Source: Calothrix sp. NIES-4105 (GTDB lineage: Bacteria; Cyanobacteriota; Cyanobacteriia; Cyanobacteriales; Nostocaceae). Taken from it: 64,000 bases of DNA. Under the pieces are notes generated by a model. That model did no database searches and had not been told where the DNA came from. It was given only the letters and a program-made list of their open reading frames with translations. The stretch lies in NCBI RefSeq assembly GCF_002368415.1, contig NZ_AP018290.1:2669470-2733469 (forward strand). Reading direction: 5' to 3'. Both the position numbers and the translations under genes were made by a program. The number at the start of each line of letters is the position of its first letter. Within the stretch, counting starts at the first letter, position 1. Of the stretch, positions 36,471-45,177 are shown piece by piece.

Positions 36471-36796
36471 GTGAGCGATTCTGATACTGTTGATAGCTTT
36501 GACTATTTTGTAGAACCCCCGTATTTTTACTGTAAAACAAACCTAAATTAACACTAGATGTATAAACAACAATCCAGCGTTGTTTGATTACAAAAAAGAG
36601 AATGATAAATTTAAAAAATCAGAATTTGATAAATTTGAATGTGAATTGACACAAGATTATTTTGGGTTTCGGTAGTTGGTAGCGATAGCAGCCCTACATG
36701 ATTTGTAATAATTATATTTACGTAGAGATGTGATTGAATCGCGTCTCTACAACATGCAATTTTTACGAATGATTTAGGAATGTTATAAAACACTAT
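36471..36796. other. Intergenic stretch at possible island boundary
   Basis: A GTG directly after the TacA stop opens a short frame (V-S-D-S-D-T-V-D-S-F-D-Y-F-V-E-P) that ends after about 26 codons and might be the start of the lost toxin. The rest is AT-rich and holds a palindrome at 36722-36750 (GTAGAGATGTGATTG / ATCGCGTCTCTAC). No gene is seen. Confidence 0.4.
36722..36750. repeat. GTAGAGA..TCTCTAC palindrome
   Basis: Third copy of the GTAGAGACGCGAT-family palindrome in the window, 47 bases downstream of the stop of the minus-strand zinc-finger antitoxin gene; it could act as its terminator. Confidence 0.65.
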
Positions 36797-37021
36797 CTAC
36801 GCTGCATATCTAATAATCTCTACTTCGGCTCCGTTATTTACAGCGACATAAGCTCGTTCTAGTACTTGCTCGGTAATATTATCGTTTAAATAATATTCCC
36901 CACAGTTATTACAAACTTCTGCTGGCACTTTTTTGATTACAACAATAGATTCATCTCTTTCCAAAGTCACAGTTACTAAAACTGGTTTAGTTTCCCCATG
37001 CTTACATATTACACATTTCAT
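36797..37021 (-). CDS. YgiT/MqsA-type zinc-finger antitoxin
   Basis: A 74-residue protein with the two CxxC pairs of the YgiT-type zinc finger (C-V-I-C at residue 3 and C-N-N-C near residue 37), joined by a short beta-rich stretch with V-P-A-E-V-C-N-N-C-G-E-Y-Y-L, as in MqsA-like antitoxins. It starts at ATG 37021, five bases after the stop of a toxin remnant, which matches the toxin-first order of these modules. The toxin is destroyed, so this antitoxin is an orphan. It carries no C-terminal helix-turn-helix. Confidence 0.82.
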   Translation of the reverse strand: MKCVICKHGETKPVLVTVTLERDESIVVIKKVPAEVCNNCGEYYLNDNITEQVLERAYVAVNNGAEVEIIRYAA

Positions 37022-37026
37022 TATTT

Positions 37027-37125
37027 TTACCTCCTAACTCTAAAATCATCTGACCAAACATTTAAATCTGGAACATAAGCTGTAACAACATACCCTGTGT
37101 CCGTAGATTCGTCATAAGAAAACAC
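37027..37125 (-). pseudogene. Tail of a DUF4258-like toxin fused to drmC
   Basis: About 33 codons encoding T-G-Y-V-V-T-A-Y-V-P-D-L-N-V-W and ending D-F-R-V-R-R. This pattern resembles the C-terminus of DUF4258-type toxins (I-I-T-V-Y-E-P-D-x-x-x-W-x-x-D-F-x-x-R-R), which commonly precede YgiT-type antitoxins. The 5' part of the toxin is missing and the frame runs in directly from broken drmC. Confidence 0.6.
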
Positions 37126-37735
37126 AAGGCACGATTTTTGTTTTGTATCTATCGCTAAGGAACGGGTATCGTAATATACTAAAGGTAATCTTTTACCCAT
37201 CCAAATGGAGGAGCGAAAGGTTTCTGCAAATTCCTTTACCAAAATGCTGTCTGCTGCTTCGCTTGTGTGTGGGTGCCGGATATGCGCGAAACATTTGAAC
37301 GTTAAGTGTTGGGTTAGCGTCCATTTTTTCGGCTAGCACCTGGAATAATTTTCGTGCTTTCTCTCCTTTATCTATGGCAAAGCTTGATATCAGAACGCTT
37401 TTTTCGGCTGTGCTAAATAGTTCGCGCGCGACTACGCTTGTGTCTCGACTCTGGGAACCAGCGACTTCGGCACCAGTCCAGACTAAATTAATGCGGTCTC
37501 TTATTTGTTGAGAATTACTCTTTTCTTCTGCTAGTAAACGTAAGGTGTAGGCTATATGTTTACAATCTACACCAATGCTTGCTAAATAGTTTAGTTCCTG
37601 TGCAACTTCTTGGCTTAATGTTGCTGGTACGTAATTAAGAATAGCCGATACAGAGAAGGGTGGGGAAAGCCTTCCGTTTAAGAGTGCTTTCGCCAGTTTA
37701 TTTAAATTTGCACGGCTGAGTTTTAGGAAAATCAT
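37126..37735 (-). pseudogene. drmC: DISARM drmC (phospholipase D-like), frameshifted and truncated
   Basis: The gene starts at ATG 37735 overlapping the drmB stop (TAATG). About 147 residues match a DrmC N-terminal region. At about 37288 one surplus base shifts the frame (M-F then, in the new frame, A-H-I-R-H-P-H-T-S-E-A-A-D-S); the family sequence continues to S-L-A-I-D-T-K-Q-K-S-C-L near 37126. There the expected H-x-K-x-x-x-x-D catalytic motif is replaced by a toxin tail. The nuclease/phospholipase active site is therefore absent. The annotated 180-residue product ends in out-of-frame sequence. As I recall, DrmC is the least essential DISARM part. Confidence 0.8.
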
Positions 37736-39600
37736 TATATTTCCTCATGGAAAAACTCTGCTCCCAACCCTTCTACAGTAGATACAACTAAAGCTCTATC
37801 TAAAAATTCGTTACGACGTTCGCACGAGGTTTCGGCAATTAGTAAGCACCCGTGACAAGCAGAACCGTGTAAAAATCTTTCTTCTTCCTCGTTATCTGCT
37901 TTGTGTTGCGCGCACACTGGGTCATTGGAACATAATTTTCCTTGTTCGAGGGCTGATTCTAAATGGTACTCAATTCTTTTTCCGACTTCTACTAACCCGC
38001 CTAATGTGCCCTCGGAACCAGCGGAGCCTGTGTATAAAAGTATTCCATAACCTGAAGAGCCTGCATAGATACGTTCGCGAATGGAACTAGCTGCATAACC
38101 GCATTCGAGAGATACTGCTGTAATTAATAAATGTGACAGGGAGTGCAGCATAATGTAAGATAGTCCGGGAAATTTGACTTTATCTAGTTCTTGGTCGATA
38201 CCTTTACGCGCGCACCAAATATCAAATCCTCTAGATAATTCTCGTCCCCGCTTTTTAACTCCTTCTCGCTGTAACCAGTCATCAACGGCGCCACTCAGAA
38301 AAGCAATAAATACTCCTTCACCTCTATTTTCTACAGCAGGAACCCAGTTGGTATCTACATCTAATGCTGCACGTCGTACACTAATATCAAGTTCGCCATC
38401 GATGTCGGGCATTTCAGCTTCAAAGCGGGTAAAACCAACTTGGGCAATAACTTCTCGGAGGCGATGGACTAAAACTATACGTTCGATACGCTTAGAAAAC
38501 GCAGGCTTTAAATTGGTTAAATCTCTGGCTCTGGCGTAAAAGTCGCCTTCGGGCACATCTTCCCCAACTTCGACAGGGCTAGAAAGTAATGTTTCAATTT
38601 CTACTGATTTTATGTTTCTGTACTGACTACCTTCCCCACTTTGACGGCGTTGAATTTCTTGCCAAATAACTTCATCGCTAAATCCTTCTATAGCTGAAGC
38701 AACTTTCTGTTTTTTACGTTCTTTTCTAATATCGTTAGCATCCTCGGCATATTTGAGATAATCTTCGTAAACTAAATTTACTGCATTACGCAAAGCGGCG
38801 CCGGAGTCGGGGAGGGAGATAACGCTCAAGAGTTGCGAAAAGTAAGCGTTGCTAGCAGAACGGACTAATAAACGGTTATATTCGGGTTTATCTGTTTTTT
38901 CGCGAATACAAGTTGGTTCTTTGGCAAAGGCGCCTATCCAGGGTCGATGTCCTTGGCAAGATCCTAATACTTTTGCGTTGGGAACTGTGGCATCAGCAAG
39001 GGGGCGCCGAGCAAAACATGCTTCGCAACGGACATAAATTTCTGCAAAGTCGTTACCAGAACCTCCTTCATCTAGCCATAGTTGACCCCGACATTTGTTT
39101 TGCAGGTCTTGATGGACGAAGGTATACCAATCAATATCACTGATATGCCCTTTTACGCAAGCTTGGACGAAGCGCACGGGTACGACTGGTACTTTCTTTT
39201 TTTCGGAGTTGAGATATTTACCTCCTACTAAGCTTCCCCAAGGTAATAATGGACGGGTTCGGTAAGTTTTTTTGGTTTTGGGGTTATGCCAGGTTTCTTC
39301 GACTTGGGCTAAAAACCATGTGGGGAAAGTTATGGCGTTTATTCCTGTGCGCGCGGCCTTGGGGTCTTTTTCGTCTACGGGTGGGGCGTATAGGGTGATG
39401 TCTTTGACTTTTAGTATTTCGGCTATTCTGGCTTCTAAACGTTCTTCGTAAATGCGTTTTTTATCGCCTCGCCATTGGCTTAAGCCGGATATTAGTACTG
39501 AGTGTTCGGGTAGGTCTACCATTGAGCCGGGTCCGAAGGTGGAGAGTATTTGGCTTTGGCGGACTTGTCCTGCTGGGGGGATTTTTTTGTTTTTAACCAT
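37735..39600 (-). CDS. drmB: DISARM protein DrmB (DUF1998)
   Basis: DrmB forms the DISARM core with the helicase DrmA. I start it at ATG 39600 (M-V-K-N-K-K-I-P-P-A-G-Q-V-R-Q-S), giving 621 residues; an upstream in-frame extension to 39750 reads through repeats and is rejected. Visible are F-G-P-G-S-M-V-D near residue 23, cysteine pairs near residues 145-205 (C-V-K-G-H, C-R-G-Q, C-E-A-C), and the C-terminal DUF1998 region with H-S-L-S-H-L-L and C-S-N-D-P-V-C / H-G-S-A-C-H-G-C, likely zinc ligands. It overlaps drmC by one base. Intact. Confidence 0.9.
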   Translation of the reverse strand: MVKNKKIPPAGQVRQSQILSTFGPGSMVDLPEHSVLISGLSQWRGDKKRIYEERLEARIAEILKVKDITLYAPPVDEKDPKAARTGINAITFPTWFLAQVEETWHNPKTKKTYRTRPLLPWGSLVGGKYLNSEKKKVPVVPVRFVQACVKGHISDIDWYTFVHQDLQNKCRGQLWLDEGGSGNDFAEIYVRCEACFARRPLADATVPNAKVLGSCQGHRPWIGAFAKEPTCIREKTDKPEYNRLLVRSASNAYFSQLLSVISLPDSGAALRNAVNLVYEDYLKYAEDANDIRKERKKQKVASAIEGFSDEVIWQEIQRRQSGEGSQYRNIKSVEIETLLSSPVEVGEDVPEGDFYARARDLTNLKPAFSKRIERIVLVHRLREVIAQVGFTRFEAEMPDIDGELDISVRRAALDVDTNWVPAVENRGEGVFIAFLSGAVDDWLQREGVKKRGRELSRGFDIWCARKGIDQELDKVKFPGLSYIMLHSLSHLLITAVSLECGYAASSIRERIYAGSSGYGILLYTGSAGSEGTLGGLVEVGKRIEYHLESALEQGKLCSNDPVCAQHKADNEEEERFLHGSACHGCLLIAETSCERRNEFLDRALVVSTVEGLGAEFFHEEI

Positions 39601-39756
39601 AAGAGTTAGGAGGCGCGGAGGCGCGGAGTTATTAGATTTTGGATTTTGGATTTTGGATTTTTTTAAGGTTGGTCTTGTTGAGTGGGCGTCCCCGCCTGCT
39701 CTTTGAATATGGAACCTATAGGAGAAACGGGCAGGATGCCCATTCCACAAGAGAAG
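39601..39756. repeat. GGATTTT and GGCGCGGA repeats between drmA and drmB
   Basis: The gap contains GGCGCGGAGGCGCGGAG (39612-39628) and four GATTTTG units (39635-39660). A GGGCGTCCCCGCC / GGGCAGGATGCCC hairpin family member, related to 62752-62845, follows at 39683-39750. These separate two genes that are normally adjacent in DISARM operons. Confidence 0.65.
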
Positions 39757-42700
39757 CTAATTCTCTGGTTCTACCTCATGCCCGTTAGGGTTTATTACCC
39801 ATAGGTTTACTGTTGGTTCTACGTCGCGTAGGCTGCGTTGAGCTTTGAGTTTTTTTTGTACTTCTAGTGGCTCGTTTTGTAGTTCTGGGTCTAGGGGTTC
39901 ATATATTAGTGGAGGCGCCTCTCCGACTTCGCGTTGATATTGCAGTCTAATTTTGTCGTTGGCGATGCGTTCCCACAGGTCGAGTAGGTCTAAAACTGTG
40001 TTTCTGACTTTTCGGCGCCGATATAAGGTTGTCGCTTCGTCTTGGTCATCGTGCATTTCTGCGCGCTTTTCAATTGCATCAACAACAAATTCTAGTTCTT
40101 GGCGATGTTGTAAAATTTCTCCTGCACCACATGGTGCCGTCATTTTAGGATGTCCCAGACGTGCTAGAGCAACAGTTATGGCTGCTATACCTCTGTCTAT
40201 GGCACGGGAGGAAAAGGGAGTTACACTGGTTGCTTCAACCGCACGGTAAAAGGAGGAATGCCAAGCAAAGAAACGTTCGTAGTGAGAACGGTCTCTGGGT
40301 CGATGGATGTTAAGTAATGTTATGACTAAACCTGGTTTGTTTTCATCTCGTCCGACACGACTAGTTGCTTGGATATATTCGGCGGCTGTTTTGGGTTGAC
40401 CGAGAATTACCATTAAGCCAAGACGGGTAATATCTAAACCTACAGAAATCATGTTTGTTGCTAAAACAACATCAACTTTGTCACTTTTATCAAAAGTTAA
40501 TTCCATTCGCCGTTTGGTATCTGCTACAGAGCTAGTACTAACGCGCGATGTAAGTTCTTCTGGTTCATCGTCTATTTTTCGGTCTGCGAATAAACTAGTA
40601 GTTTCACCAACTCGTTTGCGTCTACTGTAGCTATTGAGACGTGAGTTAACTTCGTCTTCGACGATGCGACGACTTCCTCCTAATTCCCGTAGTGAGTTAA
40701 AGTAACCTAATAATGTCATGTATGGGTCGGCTGGGTTATTGAGATTTTTCTTGCCTCCCGCAGCTAACCAGTGCTTTTGAGCGGCGCCTAACAAAACAAG
40801 ATAAGTACGTAATAATACTACCTTTAAACTGCGTCCTTGTGCAGCAATTCCCACATAAGTGCGGGCGTTTTTTTCGCTTGCGCTTACTGTTTTGGCAAAA
40901 AACGAATCGCGTCTATCTGGCCCTGGTGGGGGAAATATATCAACTTCGTTACGACCAAATAATGCTTGAATTTGCTTACTCGCGCGACGAACTGTAGCTG
41001 TAGAGGCAATTATTTTCGGTCGAGTCACTTTTTTGTTAATTTCACGACTGCATAAAGCATCAATTGCAGTTTCGTAAAGTCCTACGATTGTTCCCAAGGG
41101 GCCAGATATTAAATGTAATTCGTCTTGAATAATTAAATCTGGTGGGGGTAAATGACCTCCTAGTGTTTTACCTCGTCCGGGATAAACTGGCCCATAAAAG
41201 CCATCTTTATCGAAGCGGTCTACTTTTCCGAATAATGCACCTGTTTCACCAACCCAAGGTAAACTCGCAAATTTATCGACTGTGGCAATAATAAAGCAGG
41301 GTAAACGACGATATATTGCTTCGTCTACAGCGACAATAGGCAAATGCTTACTTTTGCTACCAGAAAAATTACAACGACGGTTACTACAACATATATGTAA
41401 ATCTATTGGTTGTTCGCTGGGAATGAGTTGAAATGAGTTGCGGGTAAATTCTGTATCGCACCAAGGACATTTTTCTAAAGGTATGGGTGAGGGGTTGCGG
41501 TCGTTTTTTTGAAAATCCTTAGTGCGTTTATAAGCGCTATAATCATCTCCATCATCTTTTTTACCCATGCGGTTGGGTGTTGCTGCTTGTCCCACCCATA
41601 ATCCAATTTCAAAAGGCCAAGTTCCTAATTTACCAGGATTTTGTTGCCGTTCCAATTCTAAAGCGCATATCATTGTTGCTGCTCGTCCCAGTTGGTCAAG
41701 GGTGAGAAGTCGTAGGGTATAGCGCATTAACACACTTAAACCAGCAGACTTTATATCAGGGTTATGCAGGCGCCGTAATATTAGTGTAAAAGCACTGAGT
41801 CCTAAATAAGCTTCGGTTTTACCACCCCCTGTAGGGAAAAATAGTAAATCAACTAATTCCCTGTCATCATCTTCGGGGTCAGCAACTCCAACTAAGTTCA
41901 TTAAAATAAACGCTAACTGGAAAGGGCGCCATTTTGGAGATGTGACACTTTCGGGTGTAATATCAAATCCGTGGGTGGCACGTTGACGAATATATGTAGC
42001 AATTACACGGTTGCCAATTTGGAACGCTTCAAATATTTGTGGGTCTTGTAAAGCTTGTATACCTTGGTTAATGCGATTTTTGGCAAGAGTCGCGCGTTGT
42101 AACAATTCCAATGCCATATCTAACCGCTTTGGTTCTTTGGGAGCTTTGGCACGTTGCTGTTCAATCCAATCAGCATAAGCATCCACAATTGAAATTAGCA
42201 TATTTTGCAAAGCTAACGGTGTGGGTGCCTTGGCAATTTCCTCCATCCCTAACTCTACATCTTTAAATTCCTCCTCAGTTGCAATCACCTTTTCCACATC
42301 AGCAGTTGGTATCCAAGCAGTATGAATATGGTTACAACTACCATCAGGGTTGGTAATAGCTATAGCAGAAACGTTATGACCAACAGCATATTCATAGTCA
42401 TTTCTATATTGTAAATCGGCAACACTCTCATCCCAATCATCATTATCCCGTCCGCGTAAATTTGGACGAGGAACTAAAGGTTCTGGGGTATTAATAATTA
42501 AACTAGTTTGAAAAGTATAAGTAATATCACGTTCTTTATCGTTAGTGGGCAAACGATTATTTACCAAAAACACCGATACCGAAAAAGTCCCAGCAGGTAC
42601 AAGTTCCCCAGAAGTTACGGGACGAGTAGAAATAACCAACTGTAAACCATTGCTATCGGGTATGGGAATAGTTGAATTTTGATGATAATTATTTCCTAGA

Positions 42701-43149
42701 GGAATAATTAACTCAACTTGATGAGGAATGCGTTTCCAGCATCCCGACATAGGTTCTTTTTCTTGCGTTTCGTTATCTAAATTTTCTTTGTAAGGAGCAT
42801 AATCACCCCACGTAATGGTAGCATTGAGGTGAGTAGTATTCTCATTGACAAGTAGGCTTAAACCCATCGATGAAGGGAAACAAGCCTTTTTTGCAAACGT
42901 TTTCTCAGGTATCCCATCATCATCGGCGGCAACGCTACCAACTTCGTCTACATCTTCATTTGCAGTTTCATCTGTACGTTGCTCAACAGAGGCACCGTAT
43001 GGAACAAGAAAACCTGTTAAATACCATTTTGATGGCGCCTGGTCGATGATTTCTTCTATATAGTCAATATCATCGGGGGTGGCGCCTACAAGGTCAAGTT
43101 GTAGTGCTTCGATAAGGTGTTGACGTATTTCGGCTGAGGTTTTAATCAT
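39757..43149 (-). CDS. drmA: DISARM helicase DrmA
   Basis: A 1130-residue superfamily 2 helicase. Walker A is F-P-T-G-G-G-K-T-E near residue 437, the DExx box is Q-D-E-L-H-L-I-S near residue 677, and motifs V and VI are seen in A-T-N-M-I-S-V-G-L-D-I and Q-A-T-S-R-V-G-R-D near 945-970. A CxxC pair (C-P-W-C) near residue 568 and a second C-rich stretch suggest a zinc site. In DISARM, DrmAB binds and translocates DNA with exposed 5' ends. ATG 43149 matches the partial duplicate at 45166. The gene is separated from drmMI by 3.8 kb of inserted material. Confidence 0.93.
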   Translation of the reverse strand: MIKTSAEIRQHLIEALQLDLVGATPDDIDYIEEIIDQAPSKWYLTGFLVPYGASVEQRTDETANEDVDEVGSVAADDDGIPEKTFAKKACFPSSMGLSLLVNENTTHLNATITWGDYAPYKENLDNETQEKEPMSGCWKRIPHQVELIIPLGNNYHQNSTIPIPDSNGLQLVISTRPVTSGELVPAGTFSVSVFLVNNRLPTNDKERDITYTFQTSLIINTPEPLVPRPNLRGRDNDDWDESVADLQYRNDYEYAVGHNVSAIAITNPDGSCNHIHTAWIPTADVEKVIATEEEFKDVELGMEEIAKAPTPLALQNMLISIVDAYADWIEQQRAKAPKEPKRLDMALELLQRATLAKNRINQGIQALQDPQIFEAFQIGNRVIATYIRQRATHGFDITPESVTSPKWRPFQLAFILMNLVGVADPEDDDRELVDLLFFPTGGGKTEAYLGLSAFTLILRRLHNPDIKSAGLSVLMRYTLRLLTLDQLGRAATMICALELERQQNPGKLGTWPFEIGLWVGQAATPNRMGKKDDGDDYSAYKRTKDFQKNDRNPSPIPLEKCPWCDTEFTRNSFQLIPSEQPIDLHICCSNRRCNFSGSKSKHLPIVAVDEAIYRRLPCFIIATVDKFASLPWVGETGALFGKVDRFDKDGFYGPVYPGRGKTLGGHLPPPDLIIQDELHLISGPLGTIVGLYETAIDALCSREINKKVTRPKIIASTATVRRASKQIQALFGRNEVDIFPPPGPDRRDSFFAKTVSASEKNARTYVGIAAQGRSLKVVLLRTYLVLLGAAQKHWLAAGGKKNLNNPADPYMTLLGYFNSLRELGGSRRIVEDEVNSRLNSYSRRKRVGETTSLFADRKIDDEPEELTSRVSTSSVADTKRRMELTFDKSDKVDVVLATNMISVGLDITRLGLMVILGQPKTAAEYIQATSRVGRDENKPGLVITLLNIHRPRDRSHYERFFAWHSSFYRAVEATSVTPFSSRAIDRGIAAITVALARLGHPKMTAPCGAGEILQHRQELEFVVDAIEKRAEMHDDQDEATTLYRRRKVRNTVLDLLDLWERIANDKIRLQYQREVGEAPPLIYEPLDPELQNEPLEVQKKLKAQRSLRDVEPTVNLWVINPNGHEVEPEN

Positions 43150-43268
43150 AATGTATTTTGTAAACGGGTAAAATATGAACGTTTGTCATGCTGAGGAACG
43201 TAAACGGAGTTTTCCCGCTTTCTTAGCATCTCTAAGATTTTCACGTTCATTAAAAGATTTCATTTATC

Positions 43269-43466
43269 CGGGGGTTAATCGGTTCAATTAATTTGGGGGT
43301 TATCGGTTCGATGAATTTGGGGGTTATCGGTTCGATGAATTTGGGGGTTATCGGTTCGATGAATTTGGGGGTTATCGGTTCGATGAATTTGGGGGTTAAT
43401 CGGTTCGATGAATTAGGGGATTAATCGGTTCGATGAATTAGGGGATTAATCGGTTCCATCGCATTA
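43269..43466. repeat. Tandem ~24-bp repeats GGGGGTTATCGGTTCGATGAATTT
   Basis: About eight head-to-tail copies of a 24-25 base unit, perfect in the middle and drifting at the ends (TTAATCGGTTCCATCG). There are no spacers, so this is not CRISPR. It abuts REP-like element A and has a divergent counterpart at 44200-44365. Confidence 0.9.
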
Positions 43467-43470
43467 ATCC

Positions 43471-43612
43471 GAGGGTTAAAAACCCCCGTCTAATAGCTAA
43501 AATCGTCTGAAGACGATTATTTAATTTGTTTGAGAATAATAATTAATTCTTAACCATAGTCCTCTTAAAGAGGACTTTTGCTATTAGCCGGGGATTTGAA
43601 ATCCCTGGATTA
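43471..43612. repeat. Multi-hairpin REP-like element, copy A
   Basis: In order: GGGTTAAAAACCC; CTAATAGC; hairpin AATCGTCT-GA-AGACGATT; hairpin AGTCCTCTT-A-AAGAGGACT; GCTATTAG (complement of CTAATAGC); and GGGATTTGAAATCCC. The CTAATAGC/GCTATTAG pair encloses the two inner hairpins, giving a branched fold. The same architecture is repeated in copies B (44366) and C (51044). Confidence 0.85.
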
Positions 43613-43661
43613 GATTAGCATAGAATAATATTTTTTTATACGAGGTTTTATTATAAAAATT

Positions 43662-44081
43662 TTATGAGGTGATTGTGTCTGATTGCTCTAAATGAGAATT
43701 TGTTGTTCCTTGTGAGTGGTGTATTTTTTGATTTCTAACATAGTTTACTGCATCATCAACTTGTTTACTGCCTAATGAAAAAACACCATATCCTTCTTGC
43801 CAAGTGAATTTTGGGGATGTTGTGGTATTGGTGTAGTTTAAATGATGAGAACTACTACCTTTAATTGCTTTGACAAACTCGGAAACTGCCATTGTTGGTG
43901 GAATAGATACAACGATATGAATGTGGTCTTCTATGCCACCTATTGCATGAGTTATACATTTTAGGAAATCGGCTTTACCAATTATATAATTATAAAGTTC
44001 AGGTTCTCTATCGGGAGTGATGAGAGGTTGACGTTTTTTTGTTGCCCAAACGATATGATAGTAGATTCGCCAGAGTGACAT
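43662..44081 (-). mobile_element. Y1 (HUH) transposase, REP-associated/IS200-like TnpA
   Basis: A 139-residue single-strand DNA transposase. It has the HUH motif in D-H-I-H-I-V-V near residue 52 and a catalytic tyrosine in A-V-N-Y-V-R-N-Q-K near residue 113. The start M-S-L-W-R-I-Y-Y-H-I-V-W-A-T-K is typical of REP-associated tyrosine transposases, which lack TnpB. It lies between two copies of the multi-hairpin repeat (A and B), as such enzymes do. It looks intact. ATG at 44081. Confidence 0.9.
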
Positions 44082-44199
44082 AATTTTGGATTGATTAGAT
44101 TTGCTTATATAATATGGTGCCCATATTTGTTGGAGAAATTAATGTGTTAGCTTAAAATTTACGATAAATTTATCTTGAACCTCAATTTGAATGCCATAC

Positions 44200-44365
44200 A
44201 TTTGAGGGTTAATCGGTTCCGTGATGGGGGTTAATCAATTCGATGAATTTGGAGGTTAATCGGTTCCATGATGGGGGTTAATCAATTCGATGAATTTCGA
44301 GGTTAATCAATTCGATGAATTTGAAGGTTAATTGGTTCCATGAATTGGGGGATTAATCGGTTCCA
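44200..44365. repeat. Degenerate tandem repeats GGGTTAATCxxTTCxATGAATTT
   Basis: Six or more units of the same family as 43269-43466 but more diverged, alternating GGTTCCATGATGG and CAATTCGATGAATTT. It abuts REP-like element B. 44082-44199 has no gene. Confidence 0.8.
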
Positions 44366-44517
44366 TCGCATTAATCCGAGAGGGTTAAAAACCCCCGTCT
44401 AATAGCTAAAATCGTCTGAAGACGATTGTGTGATTCGGCTGCGAATAAAATAAACCCCTGAATTTTAGTCCTCTTAAAGAGGACTTTCGCTATTAGCCAG
44501 GGATTTAAAATCCCTGA
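44366..44517. repeat. Multi-hairpin REP-like element, copy B
   Basis: Same order of hairpins as copy A: GGGTTAAAAACCCCC, CTAATAGC, AATCGTCTGAAGACGATT, AGTCCTCTTAAAGAGGACT, GCTATTAG, CAGGGATTTAAAATCCCTG. The region between the two inner hairpins differs from copy A, so the stems are conserved while the spacer is not. Confidence 0.85.
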
Positions 44518-44602
44518 ATTTTGGGGTTTTGGTATTGTTGAATTTTTTGATTTTTGGATTTTGTAATGATTGGCTAATTAACACAGCAGGGCAGATAGCA
44601 AT

Positions 44603-44917
44603 ATGAGCCAAAAACTAACACCATCAAAAGTACCAACACCTGGAAAAATTTTAAGCCGAGAATTAGAAGCTCGTGGTTGGACGCAAAAAGATTTAGCTGA
44701 AATTATTAATAGTCCAGTTCAAACCATTAACGAAATTATTCGGGTAACCAAGCAAATTACGCCAGAAACCGCAATTGAATTATCCCAAGCTTTGGGTACT
44801 TCTGCTGAGTTTTGGACGAACCTTGAAGCAAAATATCGGCTTCATCTAGCGGAAAAAGAAAAAAAGGAGGAGGAAACCGAGCAAAATATAGCTCGTAAAA
44901 GGACGCTTGCAACATGA
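44603..44917 (+). CDS. HigA-family antitoxin (orphan)
   Basis: A 104-residue protein with a helix-turn-helix of the HigA/addiction-module type: P-G-K-I-L-S-R-E-L-E-A-R-G-W-T-Q-K-D-L-A-E near residue 13, then I-T-P-E-T-A-I-E-L-S-Q-A-L-G-T-S-A-E-F-W. The C-terminus is a charged Lys/Glu helix. HigA normally follows its HigB toxin or carries a metallopeptidase domain; neither is present. It is the only plus-strand gene inside the DISARM cluster and sits between REP-like element B and the drmA 5' duplicate. ATG at 44603. Confidence 0.85.
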   Translation: MSQKLTPSKVPTPGKILSRELEARGWTQKDLAEIINSPVQTINEIIRVTKQITPETAIELSQALGTSAEFWTNLEAKYRLHLAEKEKKEEETEQNIARKRTLAT

Positions 44918-44977
44918 AAAATTAATTCCTCATAAAAATTTAAGAGTTTTACTAGTTAAAGTCAGTTCCCTTTTTTC

Positions 44978-45166
44978 CTAAGAATTATTTGCATGTTGTT
45001 CGACAGAGGCGCCGTATAAAACGAGAAAACCTGTTAAGTACTGTTTTGAGGGCGCCTGGTCGATGATTTCTTCTATATAGTCAACCTGTTCGGGGGTGGC
45101 GCCTACAAGGTCAAGTTGTAAAGCTTCAATAAGATATTGACGTACTTCAGCAGACGAATTAATCAT
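44978..45166 (-). pseudogene. Duplicated 5' end of drmA
   Basis: From ATG 45166, 55 codons closely match the start of DrmA (E-A-L-Q-L-D-L-V-G-A-T-P, then I-D-Q-A-P-S-K-x-Y-L-T-G-F-L-V), after which the frame ends at 44978 just as the similarity to drmA ends. By eye the DNA match to 42985-43149 is about 85%. Two or three GGCGCC sites are preserved. The fragment lies upstream of the intact gene with 1.8 kb of REP-like elements, transposase and HigA between them. Confidence 0.88.
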
Positions 45167-45177
45167 AATATTTCAAA

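Noticed and set aside
38174-38539. 121-codon plus-strand frame inside drmB
   Set aside because: Antisense shadow with low-complexity Ser/Arg content.
39601-39750. N-terminal extension of DrmB upstream of 39600
   Set aside because: The open frame there is translated from GGATTTT and GGCGCGGA repeats; conserved sequence begins at M-V-K-N-K-K-I-P-P.
43269-43466. CRISPR-like array of 24-bp repeats
   Set aside because: Repeats are directly adjacent with no unique spacers, and no cas genes are present; it is a minisatellite tied to the REP-like element.
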